The notes beneath the pieces are model-generated. The model was not told the origin of the DNA. It saw nothing but the letters and a program-made list of their open reading frames with translations, and did not search any database. Shown piece after piece: positions 17,193 through 25,450 of a stretch of DNA of 45,183 nt (positions within the stretch are counted from its first letter, which is position 1; each line of letters starts with the position of its first letter). A program made the translations under genes and the position numbers. The DNA is from Flavobacteriaceae bacterium CG_4_10_14_3_um_filter_33_47 (GTDB lineage Bacteria > Bacteroidota > Bacteroidia > Flavobacteriales > Flavobacteriaceae): the NCBI GenBank assembly GCA_002784145.1, contig PFKE01000028.1, positions 1-45,183 of the forward strand. The letters are read 5' to 3'.

Positions 17193-17717
17193 ATGAAGTT
17201 ATTAGGAATAGGTTCAAGAATTAATCATTCAGAATATGGAAAAGGTGTGGTAACCAATGTTTCTTCAAAACATTATTGGGTGACGTTTATTGAAAATGGC
17301 TTGGAAACGATTGATTTAGATAGTGAATTTGAAATCATTGAAGCCGCTGAAAGCGATGTTGATACCGTTAGTTTTTTTGATGTAGAAAGAAGTTTAACAG
17401 AGATCCTTAAAAAGTGGAGCGATGTCACTGAAATTGTCCCTATTGCTGATAAATGGAAAGGCGGGAAGCTTATTTTAGAACCTGGTGACACAAGTTTAAA
17501 AGCAAGTGAAATTCCTGTAGATACTTTTTTTCATAAAATTACCATGGTGCGTGATAGATTGCGAGTTATGGAACAAAAAATTAACTCTAGTAATCTTGAT
17601 GAACAAGAAAAAATTGACTTACAACAATATATTACAAGAAGTTATGGAAGTTTAACCACATTTAATGTGCTTTTTAAATTGAAAAACCAACAGTTTGTTG
17701 GGCAAAAATCAAGTTGA
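17193..17717 (+). CDS. Conserved hypothetical protein with an N-terminal Tudor/SH3-like fold
   Basis: The first 45 residues (GSRINHSEYGKGVVTNV) have the pattern of a small SH3/Tudor-like barrel seen at the ends of UvrD-type helicases and in other nucleic-acid-associated proteins, where the wording is usually GxxVxHxxFGxGxV. The remaining 130 residues are mixed, with a helical stretch near 110-150 (MVRDRLRVMEQKINSS), and match nothing I can name. There is no signal peptide or membrane segment, so it is probably cytoplasmic. The ATG at 17193 is preceded by an A-rich stretch, the usual Bacteroidetes initiation context. It stands alone, with the IS on one side and a convergent gene on the other. 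A nucleic-acid-binding role is only a guess. Confidence 0.7.
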   Translation: MKLLGIGSRINHSEYGKGVVTNVSSKHYWVTFIENGLETIDLDSEFEIIEAAESDVDTVSFFDVERSLTEILKKWSDVTEIVPIADKWKGGKLILEPGDTSLKASEIPVDTFFHKITMVRDRLRVMEQKINSSNLDEQEKIDLQQYITRSYGSLTTFNVLFKLKNQQFVGQKSS

Positions 17718-17727
17718 TGTTTTTTAA

Positions 17728-17824
17728 GTCATTTCGACTACAAAGAGACATCACACAAAAAGCTAAAATTACAAATATAAGATCTCAAATTATGTGACCT
17801 CTCACCTACGTTCGAGGTGACAAA
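17728..17824. repeat. Intergenic dispersed repeat-like element between convergent genes
   Basis: It begins GTCATTTCGACTACAAAG and ends with a perfect 6-bp hairpin, TCACCT (17802-17807) and AGGTGA (17815-17820), followed by CAAAT and a T-rich stretch. It resembles the element at 2907-2987 and palindromic repeats common between flavobacterial genes. Placed between two converging genes, the hairpin may end transcription from the plus-strand side. Confidence 0.45.
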
Positions 17825-17876
17825 TTATCTTTAACTTTTTTTCGCTTTTTAAAACCGAAAGAGTTTGTAATTGGAT

Positions 17877-18596
17877 TTATTTATTCGTTTTAATATTAGT
17901 AATTTCAATCCCTAAAAACAAAATATTATGAAAGGTTGGCAGCTTAGCACCACTTTCTGTTGTCGTCCAGTGAGACCAAGAAGATTCCAGTCCTTTTAAG
18001 GGTAAAATAGACGTCCACATCTTAAAACTTTTAGGCATACCATTGTCTTCCAAAATCCATAAATAGGAATCTCCGGGCGTGGTTCCTCCTTTGCTGTAGG
18101 TTACTAATAATGCCTGATTTGGGCTATCATTTAGCTCAACAAGTTTTCTGATGGTACCGTTATCAAATATTTTATAGGGTGCAACCAACCAAAAGGAATC
18201 GTTGTTGAAATATGATTGGGCTTTTTCTATAATTTCTTTGCCCATATCACCTTCAATTTTAAAACCATGCACAAAGGCCTTATTTAAAGAGGCATCATTT
18301 AAATTAAGATCTACTTTATAGTCTTTCCAAAAAACAGAGCACATGTTTTTTGCTTTGTACCATTTGAAATGATGTGATTTTTTAAAGGTCCATTCTAAAT
18401 AATCGGTGTTTTTATAGGCATCATAATTTAAAGCCTCTAGCATTTTATGGGCTAAGGCATCGGCATCTTTTCCTTGTTTTCCTTCTGGTAAATCTTCATT
18501 ATATTTAAAAAACATAAAGGCAAAAAACAAGATACTGGGCAAAGTGAAAAACACCATGACACCAGTTATTATTTTAAAAGCTTTTTTTGTTTTCAT
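17877..18596 (-). CDS. Membrane-anchored hypothetical protein
   Basis: This 239-residue protein has one N-terminal hydrophobic segment (about residues 9-29) after a basic start (MKTKKAFK), with no lipobox, so it is probably an inner-membrane anchor or signal anchor with the rest in the periplasm. The soluble part is rich in Trp, Lys and Asp and contains a motif region WKDYKVDLNLND and a C-terminal block around WTSILPLKGLESSW. I recognise similar proteins only as uncharacterised flavobacterial genes. It is on the same strand as the gamma-glutamyltransferase gene, 89 bp downstream of it, and could share its transcript. The start ATG is clear. No function is assigned. Confidence 0.7.
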   Translation of the reverse strand: MKTKKAFKIITGVMVFFTLPSILFFAFMFFKYNEDLPEGKQGKDADALAHKMLEALNYDAYKNTDYLEWTFKKSHHFKWYKAKNMCSVFWKDYKVDLNLNDASLNKAFVHGFKIEGDMGKEIIEKAQSYFNNDSFWLVAPYKIFDNGTIRKLVELNDSPNQALLVTYSKGGTTPGDSYLWILEDNGMPKSFKMWTSILPLKGLESSWSHWTTTESGAKLPTFHNILFLGIEITNIKTNK

Positions 18597-18685
18597 CTGA
18601 ATAGGTTTACAACCATGATTGGATTTTTTTATACCAATTCCGAGACTAAAATATTAAAATGTAATGATTTGATATAGAAATAGTT

Positions 18686-20389
18686 CTAAAAACCGACAGC
18701 CGTATCATCCCCTCGATAATCTGCACCGCCTTCTAACCGTTTATCGGATAAAACCATAATGCCATCAACCTTACCAATTACTGGAGAATTTTTTTCATCA
18801 ATGAAATATCCCTTATTTTGAAGCGATTTAATTAGAATTTCATCAAAAGAGTTTGGTTCCATTTGAATTACATCTGGCAACCATTGATGGTGAAATCTTG
18901 GCGCATCAACTGCCTCTTGCATAGTCATATTAAACTCGTGTACATTTAAAATAGTTTGCAAAACCGAGGTTATAATGGTTGCGCCTCCTGGCGTTCCAAC
19001 AGACATGAATAATTTACCTTTTTTTTCAACAATGGTTGGCGTCATAGAACTTAACATTCTTTTTTCTGGAGCAATACTATTAGCTTCGTCACCAATGAGA
19101 CCAAACATATTTGGAACGCCAGGTTTGCTGCTAAAATCGTCCATTTCATTATTTAAGAAAAAACCAAGTTCAGAACAATATAGTTTTGAGCCATAGGCCC
19201 CATTTAAGGTGGTAGTAACAGAAACGGCGTTTCCAAATTGATCAATAATAGAGTAATGAGTAGTTTCTTTACTTTCAACCACTTCAATATTTCCATGCGA
19301 AACCATTGCTGAAGAGGTGGCTTTTTCAAAAGAAAAATCAGACATTCTTGATTTTAGATAAGCATTACTAATCAGTTCTTCTGAAGGTACGGAAACAAAA
19401 TCTGGGTCACCCAAATAATAACTTCTGTCAGCGTATGCTCGTCTTTCTGCTTCTGTAATTATTTGGATGGCTTTCTCAGAATTATGGCCATGTTTTTGTA
19501 AATCAAAAGGCTCTATCATTTTCATAATCTGAGCCAAACAAATACCGCCACTTGAAGGTGGAGACATAGAGATTATTTTTAAATCATCATAAGTAAAAGT
19601 GATTGGAGTTCGCCATTTAGCTTTATAGTTTACTAAATCTTCCAAGGTAATAATTCCACCATTTTCTTGTAAAAATGTAACTAATATTTTAGCCGTTTCG
19701 CCCTTGTAGAATTCATCTTTACCATTTTTTAAAATGCGTTCTAAAGTTTTAGCTAAGGCAGGAAATTTTATAGTATCATTTTCTTTCCAGACCTTATAAA
19801 ATATTAAAGAATCTTTATTCACTAAACGAAATTGGTCTAGGCTACGATTAAATCTATTGGCTTGACTTTTAGTAACAACCACACCTTTTTTAGCTAATGC
19901 AATGACGGGTTCAAGAATATCTTTCATGGGTAAGTTCCCAAATTTTTCATGAACCTCAAAAATTCCTGCAATACTTCCGGGAACTCCAACTGCCAAAGCT
20001 CCTAACGTACTTTTATTTGGAATTACTTCACCATTTTCATCTAAAAACATGTTTTTTGTTGCTGTTAAAGGGGCTTTTTCTCGGTAATCAATCCCACCTA
20101 TGTCTCCATTGGCTTTTCTGTAAACCATAAAACCTCCGCCACCAAGATTTCCCGCAAATGGATATGAAACCGCCAAAGCCAATCCTGTTGCTGCCATGGC
20201 ATCAAAAGCATTACCGCCTTTTTTTAAAATATCAGTTCCAATTTGTGATGCTTCTAAACGTGCTGAAACTACCATGCCATGTTCAGAAATTAAACCTCTT
20301 TTGCTACGATTTACAACTTCATTTTGTATAGAATTCTTGCATGAAAAACATAATGATATTAATACGAGAAAAGATAAAAATCGCTTCAT
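18686..20389 (-). CDS. ggt: Gamma-glutamyltransferase (lipoprotein)
   Basis: Gamma-glutamyltransferase cleaves glutathione and other gamma-glutamyl compounds outside the cytoplasm and is made as a precursor that cuts itself into two subunits. The catalytic nucleophile is the first Thr of TTHYS at residue 376, which becomes the N-terminus of the small subunit. Other signatures are NLGGGGFMVYR near the N-terminus, PPSSGGICL in the large subunit and GTPGGATIITSV in the small subunit. The 567-residue length is normal. The N-terminus ends in a relaxed lipobox (LISLCFSC), so it is probably anchored as a lipoprotein, common in this phylum. It overlaps the ACP phosphodiesterase gene by 4 bp (ATGA), so the two are co-translated. 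Confidence 0.93.
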   Translation of the reverse strand: MKRFLSFLVLISLCFSCKNSIQNEVVNRSKRGLISEHGMVVSARLEASQIGTDILKKGGNAFDAMAATGLALAVSYPFAGNLGGGGFMVYRKANGDIGGIDYREKAPLTATKNMFLDENGEVIPNKSTLGALAVGVPGSIAGIFEVHEKFGNLPMKDILEPVIALAKKGVVVTKSQANRFNRSLDQFRLVNKDSLIFYKVWKENDTIKFPALAKTLERILKNGKDEFYKGETAKILVTFLQENGGIITLEDLVNYKAKWRTPITFTYDDLKIISMSPPSSGGICLAQIMKMIEPFDLQKHGHNSEKAIQIITEAERRAYADRSYYLGDPDFVSVPSEELISNAYLKSRMSDFSFEKATSSAMVSHGNIEVVESKETTHYSIIDQFGNAVSVTTTLNGAYGSKLYCSELGFFLNNEMDDFSSKPGVPNMFGLIGDEANSIAPEKRMLSSMTPTIVEKKGKLFMSVGTPGGATIITSVLQTILNVHEFNMTMQEAVDAPRFHHQWLPDVIQMEPNSFDEILIKSLQNKGYFIDEKNSPVIGKVDGIMVLSDKRLEGGADYRGDDTAVGF

Positions 20390-20991
20390 TCTTGTGTGAT
20401 TTTAAGTTCTATTTCTTTTAATTTATCTTTTGAAAATTGAATAAGTTCATCAAAAAAAAGGGTAAACTCATTTTCAAATTCTGAATAAAATTCTTCCAGT
20501 TCATTAACGGCTTCATTCATGCTCGATTTGTGTTTTGTTCGTCGGTTCATTCCATCTAAGGCTCTTGAAATACCTTCAATTGAAGCATAACTTACCAACC
20601 AATTATCAGCTATCATATAGGGCATCATTTTTTGAATTCGTAAGGGCAGAAGTTGATGATTTTTTTCTAGTGAATCATAAAAAGATTCAACATATTCTTC
20701 AAGTGGTATGATAGAATATTGGCTCCAGTTTTTGGCTAAAAAATGATCATAAAGCATGTCTACAATAATCCCAGAATAATGGCTGTATTTTTCATGAAGA
20801 CGTTTTGTGCTTTTTCTAACCGTTGGATGCGAATCTGTAAACGTATCAATATGTCGGTGCAGCAAAACACCTATTTGAATCTCTTTGGGTTGCTTTTTAT
20901 ATTCTTTACCTTTAAAACCATCGGCAATAAAATTTCCAATGGTTACTAGTTCATGGTCTCCTGATAGATAAATATGTGCTAAATAATTCAT
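20386..20991 (-). CDS. acpH: Acyl-carrier-protein phosphodiesterase (AcpH/DUF479)
   Basis: AcpH removes the 4'-phosphopantetheine group from acyl carrier protein, turning holo-ACP into apo-ACP. The 201-residue protein opens with MNYLAHIYLSGDHE and has a histidine- and aspartate-rich HD-like metal-site pattern (HRHIDTFTDSHP, then VDMLYDHFLAKNW), both characteristic of the family. The length is close to the 193 residues of the E. coli enzyme. It is cytoplasmic. It precedes ggt with a 4-bp ATGA overlap, an arrangement with no obvious metabolic link. The promoter is not clear in the 132 bp shared with the divergent glmM. Confidence 0.85.
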   Translation of the reverse strand: MNYLAHIYLSGDHELVTIGNFIADGFKGKEYKKQPKEIQIGVLLHRHIDTFTDSHPTVRKSTKRLHEKYSHYSGIIVDMLYDHFLAKNWSQYSIIPLEEYVESFYDSLEKNHQLLPLRIQKMMPYMIADNWLVSYASIEGISRALDGMNRRTKHKSSMNEAVNELEEFYSEFENEFTLFFDELIQFSKDKLKEIELKITQE

Positions 20992-21096
20992 TGGTGTAAT
21001 TTACTAATTCAAAAAGGAAGATACGTATTTTGCCATTAAAATTATTCCGTTCAACATTTTTTAAAGTTTATTAAAATACATGCTGAAAAAAATATG

Positions 21097-21104
21097 TAGG
21101 TTTG
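21097..21104 (+). promoter_or_regulatory. -7 promoter box of glmM
   Basis: TAGGTTTG matches TAnnTTTG 19 nt before the ATG of glmM. A convincing TTG at -33 is missing (closest is TTTA at 21067-21070, too far). It would drive glmM and the following ATP-grasp gene. Confidence 0.45.
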
Positions 21105-21123
21105 TTAAAAATTACTTTTAAAT

Positions 21124-22509
21124 ATGACATTAATAAAATCAATTTCAGGAATTAGAGGCACCATTGGAGGACAGGTAGGAGATAACTTAACACCAATTGA
21201 TGCCGTTAAATTTGCATCGGCATATGGTTGTTGGATTAAACAACAACGAGCTAAAGACCATTACAAAGTGGTTGTTGGTAGAGATGCTAGAATTTCTGGT
21301 GAAATGATTCAGAATTTAGTCATGAACACCTTGGTAGGACTTGGTATTCATGTGGTTGATTTAGGGCTTTCTACTACGCCAACGGTTGAATTAGCAGTGC
21401 CTATGGAACATGCCGATGGTGGTATTATACTCACCGCAAGCCATAATCCAAAACAATGGAATGCTTTAAAGCTTTTAAATGCTGAAGGCGAATTTTTAAA
21501 CGATGTAGAAGGTGCTAAAATTTTGGAGATTGCAGAAAGTGATGCGATGGTATTTTCAGAAGTAGATAATCTGGGTAAAATAACTAAAAACAAAGCTTAC
21601 ATAGATTTACACATTATTGAAGTGTTAGATTTACAGCTTGTGAATGTAAAAGCTATTGAAGAAGCTCGTTTTAAAGTGGTGGTTGACGGTGTAAATTCTA
21701 CGGGAGGCATTGCTATTCCTTTACTTTTGGAGCGATTGGGCGTACAGGTTGTTAAATTGTATTGCGAACCTAATGGCCAGTTTCCTCACAATCCAGAGCC
21801 TTTAAAAGAGCATTTAACAGATTTATCTGAAGCGGTTAAAAAACATCAAGCCGATTTTGGTATTGTGGTAGATCCTGATGTAGATAGATTGGCTTTTATT
21901 GATGAAAATGGTGAGATGTTTGGTGAAGAATACACCTTAGTAGCTTGTGCCGACTATGTATTGAGCAGAACACCTGGAAACACGGTTAGCAATATGAGTT
22001 CAACCAGAGCCTTGCGAGATGTTACCGAAAAACATGGCGGCAAGTATGAAGCTAGTGCCGTTGGTGAAGTGAATGTGGTTAAATTGATGAAAAAAAATAA
22101 CGTAGTGATTGGTGGCGAAGGCAATGGCGGTATTATTTATCCGGAATCTCATTATGGTAGAGATGCTTTGGTTGGCGTGGCCTTATTTTTAAGTTTGTTA
22201 GCTGATAAAAACATGAAAGTAAGCGAGTTAAGAAAAACGTATCCTAACTATTTTATGAGTAAAAAGAAAATTGAATTAACGCCTGGTTTAGATGTAGACG
22301 GTATTTTAAAAGACATTGAAAAGCGTTATCAAAATGAGCCATTAACTACCATTGATGGTGTTAAAATAGATTTTTCCGAAAGTTGGGTGCATTTACGTAA
22401 AAGCAATACCGAACCCATTATTAGAATCTATACGGAGGCCAAATCACAGCAAGAAGCAGATGAATTAGCAGATAAATTCATAAAAGAAATCAGCCAAATT
22501 AAACTTTAG
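21124..22509 (+). CDS. glmM: Phosphoglucosamine mutase (phosphohexomutase family)
   Basis: The enzyme interconverts glucosamine-6-phosphate and glucosamine-1-phosphate, the step before UDP-GlcNAc for peptidoglycan, lipid A and surface glycans. The phospho-serine loop TASHNP places the active Ser at residue 106. The magnesium loop DPDVDR follows near residue 251, the sugar-binding loop GEGNGGIIYP near 337, and the C-terminal phosphate-binding loop RKSNTEPIIRIY near 428. The 461-residue length is that of the Bacteroidetes branch. A dual phosphoglucomutase or phosphomannomutase activity is possible in this family, but glmM is the usual assignment. The following ATP-grasp gene starts 3 nt after the stop, so they form an operon. 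Confidence 0.9.
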   Translation: MTLIKSISGIRGTIGGQVGDNLTPIDAVKFASAYGCWIKQQRAKDHYKVVVGRDARISGEMIQNLVMNTLVGLGIHVVDLGLSTTPTVELAVPMEHADGGIILTASHNPKQWNALKLLNAEGEFLNDVEGAKILEIAESDAMVFSEVDNLGKITKNKAYIDLHIIEVLDLQLVNVKAIEEARFKVVVDGVNSTGGIAIPLLLERLGVQVVKLYCEPNGQFPHNPEPLKEHLTDLSEAVKKHQADFGIVVDPDVDRLAFIDENGEMFGEEYTLVACADYVLSRTPGNTVSNMSSTRALRDVTEKHGGKYEASAVGEVNVVKLMKKNNVVIGGEGNGGIIYPESHYGRDALVGVALFLSLLADKNMKVSELRKTYPNYFMSKKKIELTPGLDVDGILKDIEKRYQNEPLTTIDGVKIDFSESWVHLRKSNTEPIIRIYTEAKSQQEADELADKFIKEISQIKL

Positions 22510-22512
22510 GAA

Positions 22513-23571
22513 ATGAAGCATAAAAGAAATGTTGAAATATTATGGTTTTTTATTAAAGATAAATCAAAGAAAAATTGGCTTCAAATAATTAAAGAGTTAA
22601 CATCCCAATTTATTTCTCAAAGGAAAATCCCAGTTAACTACATTACAAATTTACTCTATAGAAAGGAAATCACTAATATTGAAGATTACCTGAATTTAAA
22701 CGAAAATAACACATTATTATCGTGGTCTTATTCACACGCAAAAGACGAAATAGGCTTGGTAGAGAACAAGCTATTATTTAATGATTTAATGCTGAAAAAC
22801 AATATTTCTACGCCTAAAATCATCTTTTATAATTCAAAAAACTCGTTTTATTATAACCATGAAATTTTAAACATTGATTCAAAAAAAAGCTTTTTATTTT
22901 TTTTAGGTAATGTTTTCAAAAATGAAGAAACAGATCGTATTTTTTGCAAACCTATTGATGGTTCAATGGGGAAAAATATATTTATTCTAGAAAAGAATAA
23001 ATATAAAAACTTAAGTGAAAATGTCGTAAACATGATAATAACGGAATCATTTATATTCCAGGAAGTTGTTTTACAACATGAAATTCTAAAGAAAATTAAC
23101 GATTCTAGTTTAAATACATTAAGAGTAGTTACCTACAAAAATAAAGAAAATATCGTTGAAGTTTTATCGGGATTTATTAGATTAGGCAGAAAAGGTGCCA
23201 TTGTTGACAATGCTCATGCGGGGGGCATTGTAGTTTCTTTTAACAAATATTCTGGGAAAATGCGTCCTATGGGATTGCAATTGATTGATAATGGAGGTGG
23301 TATCTTTTATCATCACCCTGACTCCTCTATAGTTTTTGAAGATTATCAAATTCCTTATTATTCCGAAGTTATAGATGTTGTGTCAAAAGCTTCTAGGTTT
23401 TTAAAATTCCCTTTACTTGGCTGGGATGTTGCCATTACTCCTAATGGCCCAACCATTGTAGAGGTCAATCATAATTTTCATTTGTTCTTATCTGACAGAA
23501 TGGAAAATGGATTTAAAAGAATTCCTAGTGTAAAAAAAATATTGGAACAAATACATCAAAAAAATATTTAA
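22513..23571 (+). CDS. Sugar-transfer-associated ATP-grasp protein
   Basis: The 352-residue protein resembles the ATPgrasp_ST family (PF14397), ATP-grasp ligase-fold proteins encoded near glycan genes; their exact reaction is not settled but probably joins a carboxylate to an amine or alcohol on a cell-surface polymer. Visible elements are the lid and ATP-binding block FCKPIDGSMGKNIFIL, the acid FQEVVLQHE, an arginine-containing segment SLNTLRVVTYKN and the metal-site end WDVAITPNGPTIVEVNHN. It is cytoplasmic. It follows glmM by 3 nt, and its stop shares the sequence TTAA with the convergent acyltransferase gene, so the two overlap by 4 bp. The polysaccharide cluster starts about 6.6 kb further on, so a link to it is possible but unproven. 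Confidence 0.75.
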   Translation: MKHKRNVEILWFFIKDKSKKNWLQIIKELTSQFISQRKIPVNYITNLLYRKEITNIEDYLNLNENNTLLSWSYSHAKDEIGLVENKLLFNDLMLKNNISTPKIIFYNSKNSFYYNHEILNIDSKKSFLFFLGNVFKNEETDRIFCKPIDGSMGKNIFILEKNKYKNLSENVVNMIITESFIFQEVVLQHEILKKINDSSLNTLRVVTYKNKENIVEVLSGFIRLGRKGAIVDNAHAGGIVVSFNKYSGKMRPMGLQLIDNGGGIFYHHPDSSIVFEDYQIPYYSEVIDVVSKASRFLKFPLLGWDVAITPNGPTIVEVNHNFHLFLSDRMENGFKRIPSVKKILEQIHQKNI

Positions 23572-24443
23572 CTATTTTTAGCATGCTTCCACCGTTTATG
23601 GGTCCAGAAATAATATTCAGGCGCATTATAAATTTGTTTTTCAACCTCTCTATTAAAAGCCTCTGTTAATTGGTAGTCTTTAAAGGTTTTTGGGTTTTCT
23701 GCCAATACAATAATTTCGGCTTCATAAAAGCCACGTTTTACCTTGTTTACTTTTAAATAAGCTATGGTAAAATCCAGTTTTTTTGCCAAACGCTCTGCAC
23801 CTATAAACGTGGGGACTTTAATCCCCATAAAATTACTCCAATAAACATCTTTAGTTAATCTTGGAGATTGGTCACTAATAAATGCCGTTAAACTTTTTAT
23901 GCCTTTGCGCTCATTATTATGGATAACATAAGGGATTTCTTTGGTGCTTATAAGCGAGGTATTAAATTTAGAGCGAATATCCCTTACCAATTTATCAAAA
24001 TACTTGTTGGCCAATTTTTTATAAACACCATAACCACTAAATTTTATATAATTTTGAATGGCAATAGACCATTCCCAACTGGCATAATGTCCGTACATTA
24101 AAATAATACTTTTGTTTAAAGATTCCAATCTTTTTAGTTCTTCAATATTCAATATTTTAAAGCGTTCATCCAATTCTTTTTTAGAAATGCTCAGGGTTTT
24201 TATCATTTCTAAAAACATATCACATAAATGATGATAAAATCGTTTCCTGATAAGCTTCCGTTCTAACTCGCTTTTATTTGGAAACACAAGTTTTAAATTA
24301 TGGTCAACCACTTTTTTTCTATAACCTATAACGTAGTAAAGAAGCACATAAACACCATCTGAAATAAGGTAAAGAATCCTAAAAGGTAATATAGAAATAA
24401 ACCATAAAAACGGATAAACTAGAATGAAAACAAGAAATTGCAT
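23568..24443 (-). CDS. LpxL/HtrB-type lipid A acyltransferase-like protein
   Basis: This family adds a secondary acyl chain to lipid A or related lipids from acyl-ACP at the inner membrane. The catalytic HX4E pattern is at H119-E124 (GHYASWEW). An N-terminal hydrophobic stretch (residues 1-40) anchors it in the membrane, followed by a basic helix. A distal block FISDQSPRL fits the second conserved region of the family. The 291-residue length is normal. The gene is convergent with the ATP-grasp gene; both stop codons lie in the shared TTAA at 23568-23571. A -7 promoter box lies 49 nt upstream. In Bacteroidetes some of these enzymes act on other lipids, including aminolipids, so the substrate is not certain. 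Confidence 0.85.
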   Translation of the reverse strand: MQFLVFILVYPFLWFISILPFRILYLISDGVYVLLYYVIGYRKKVVDHNLKLVFPNKSELERKLIRKRFYHHLCDMFLEMIKTLSISKKELDERFKILNIEELKRLESLNKSIILMYGHYASWEWSIAIQNYIKFSGYGVYKKLANKYFDKLVRDIRSKFNTSLISTKEIPYVIHNNERKGIKSLTAFISDQSPRLTKDVYWSNFMGIKVPTFIGAERLAKKLDFTIAYLKVNKVKRGFYEAEIIVLAENPKTFKDYQLTEAFNREVEKQIYNAPEYYFWTHKRWKHAKNS

Positions 24444-24491
24444 GAATTAATTTTAAATTTGCACTAACAAACCGGTATAAAATTTTATTTG

Positions 24492-24499
24492 CAAATATA
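24492..24499 (-). promoter_or_regulatory. -7 promoter box of the lipid A-type acyltransferase gene
   Basis: TATATTTG on the minus strand is a full match to TAnnTTTG, 49 nt before the ATG at 24443. No TTG is seen at the expected upstream spacing, so the -33 element is weak or absent. Confidence 0.4.
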
Positions 24500-24533
24500 T
24501 ACAAACAGCATGAGAAATTTTATCAGTAGCTTA

Positions 24534-24568
24534 CCTGTGACCTAATTATCAAATAATTTTTTCACAGG
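24534..24568. promoter_or_regulatory. Nested palindrome upstream of the rhomboid gene
   Basis: Outer arms CCTGTGA (24534-24540) and TCACAGG (24562-24568) are perfectly complementary. Inside them AATTAT (24544-24549) and ATAATT (24553-24558) form a second perfect pair with a 3-nt loop. It lies 36 bp before the rhomboid start and 91 bp from the divergent acyltransferase start. It could be an operator or a leader hairpin. Confidence 0.45.
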
Positions 24569-24604
24569 AAATATATGTTATAAATTATTTAAACTTTAAA
24601 CCTT

Positions 24605-25255
24605 ATGGGTCAATTAGATTTAGTAACCATCATCATCATTGCTGCCAATGTGATTATTTCGTACAAAGGTTTTATCGACTTTGGTTTTTTTGAAAAATAT
24701 AAATTTAGTATTGGAGCCATAAGCAGAGGCGAGCAGTTTAGGCTATTTAGCTCCGGATTTTTGCATGTAGACAATGCACATTTGTTTTTTAACATGTTTT
24801 CGTTATACTTTTTTGCCGATGTAGTTATAGGCTATTTAGGCATTTTTAGCTTTGTAATCATTTACATTGGAAGCTTATTATTAGGCAGTTTGTTATCGCT
24901 TTATTTTCATAAACACGAATATCATTATACGGCTGTTGGTGCCAGTGGCGCTGTTATGGGCATTATTTATTCGGCCATTTTATTGCAACCGGGCATGAGC
25001 TTGACTTTTTTTATGATTCCAATTCCAATTCCAGCCTACATTTTTGGAATAGGTTATTTGCTTTATTCTATTTACGGCATGAAAACCAAAATGGGAAATA
25101 TTGGTCATGATGCCCATTTTGGAGGTGCAATTGGAGGTTATATCATAACATTAATGTTAGCGCCTCAATTGTTTAAAATAAACTTGCTCATGATAATTTT
25201 ATTGGCATTACCCATTATATTGCTTTTGGTTTTAAAGAAACTGGGAAAAATGTAA
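24605..25255 (+). CDS. Rhomboid-family intramembrane serine protease
   Basis: Rhomboid proteases cut substrate transmembrane helices inside the membrane. The catalytic serine is S114 in GASGAVMG. The catalytic histidine is H171 in GHDAHFGGAIGG, in a later membrane helix. N63 of HLFFNMFSLYF fits the oxyanion-stabilising position, with H59 before it. About six hydrophobic segments are visible in 216 residues, the compact bacterial form with no cytoplasmic N-terminal domain. The ATG at 24605 begins the first helix. The gene is alone on its strand up to lon, 195 bp downstream, and is preceded by a nested palindrome. The natural substrate is unknown; a role in membrane protein quality control beside lon is a guess. 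Confidence 0.92.
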   Translation: MGQLDLVTIIIIAANVIISYKGFIDFGFFEKYKFSIGAISRGEQFRLFSSGFLHVDNAHLFFNMFSLYFFADVVIGYLGIFSFVIIYIGSLLLGSLLSLYFHKHEYHYTAVGASGAVMGIIYSAILLQPGMSLTFFMIPIPIPAYIFGIGYLLYSIYGMKTKMGNIGHDAHFGGAIGGYIITLMLAPQLFKINLLMIILLALPIILLLVLKKLGKM

Positions 25256-25450
25256 ATATCCACAGATATTTAGAATTCACTTCATTTTTAAGTAATAAAA
25301 GATTTTTGTGGCATAGCAATTGAATTTATTAATTGAAAAGGCAACCATTAAATTTAATAAATTACTGACATTCAGTATTATAAAAATTAAAATAAGAATA
25401 ATAAAAAATAGTCAATAGTTATTTTGTGACAGATTGGCTCAAAATCATAT

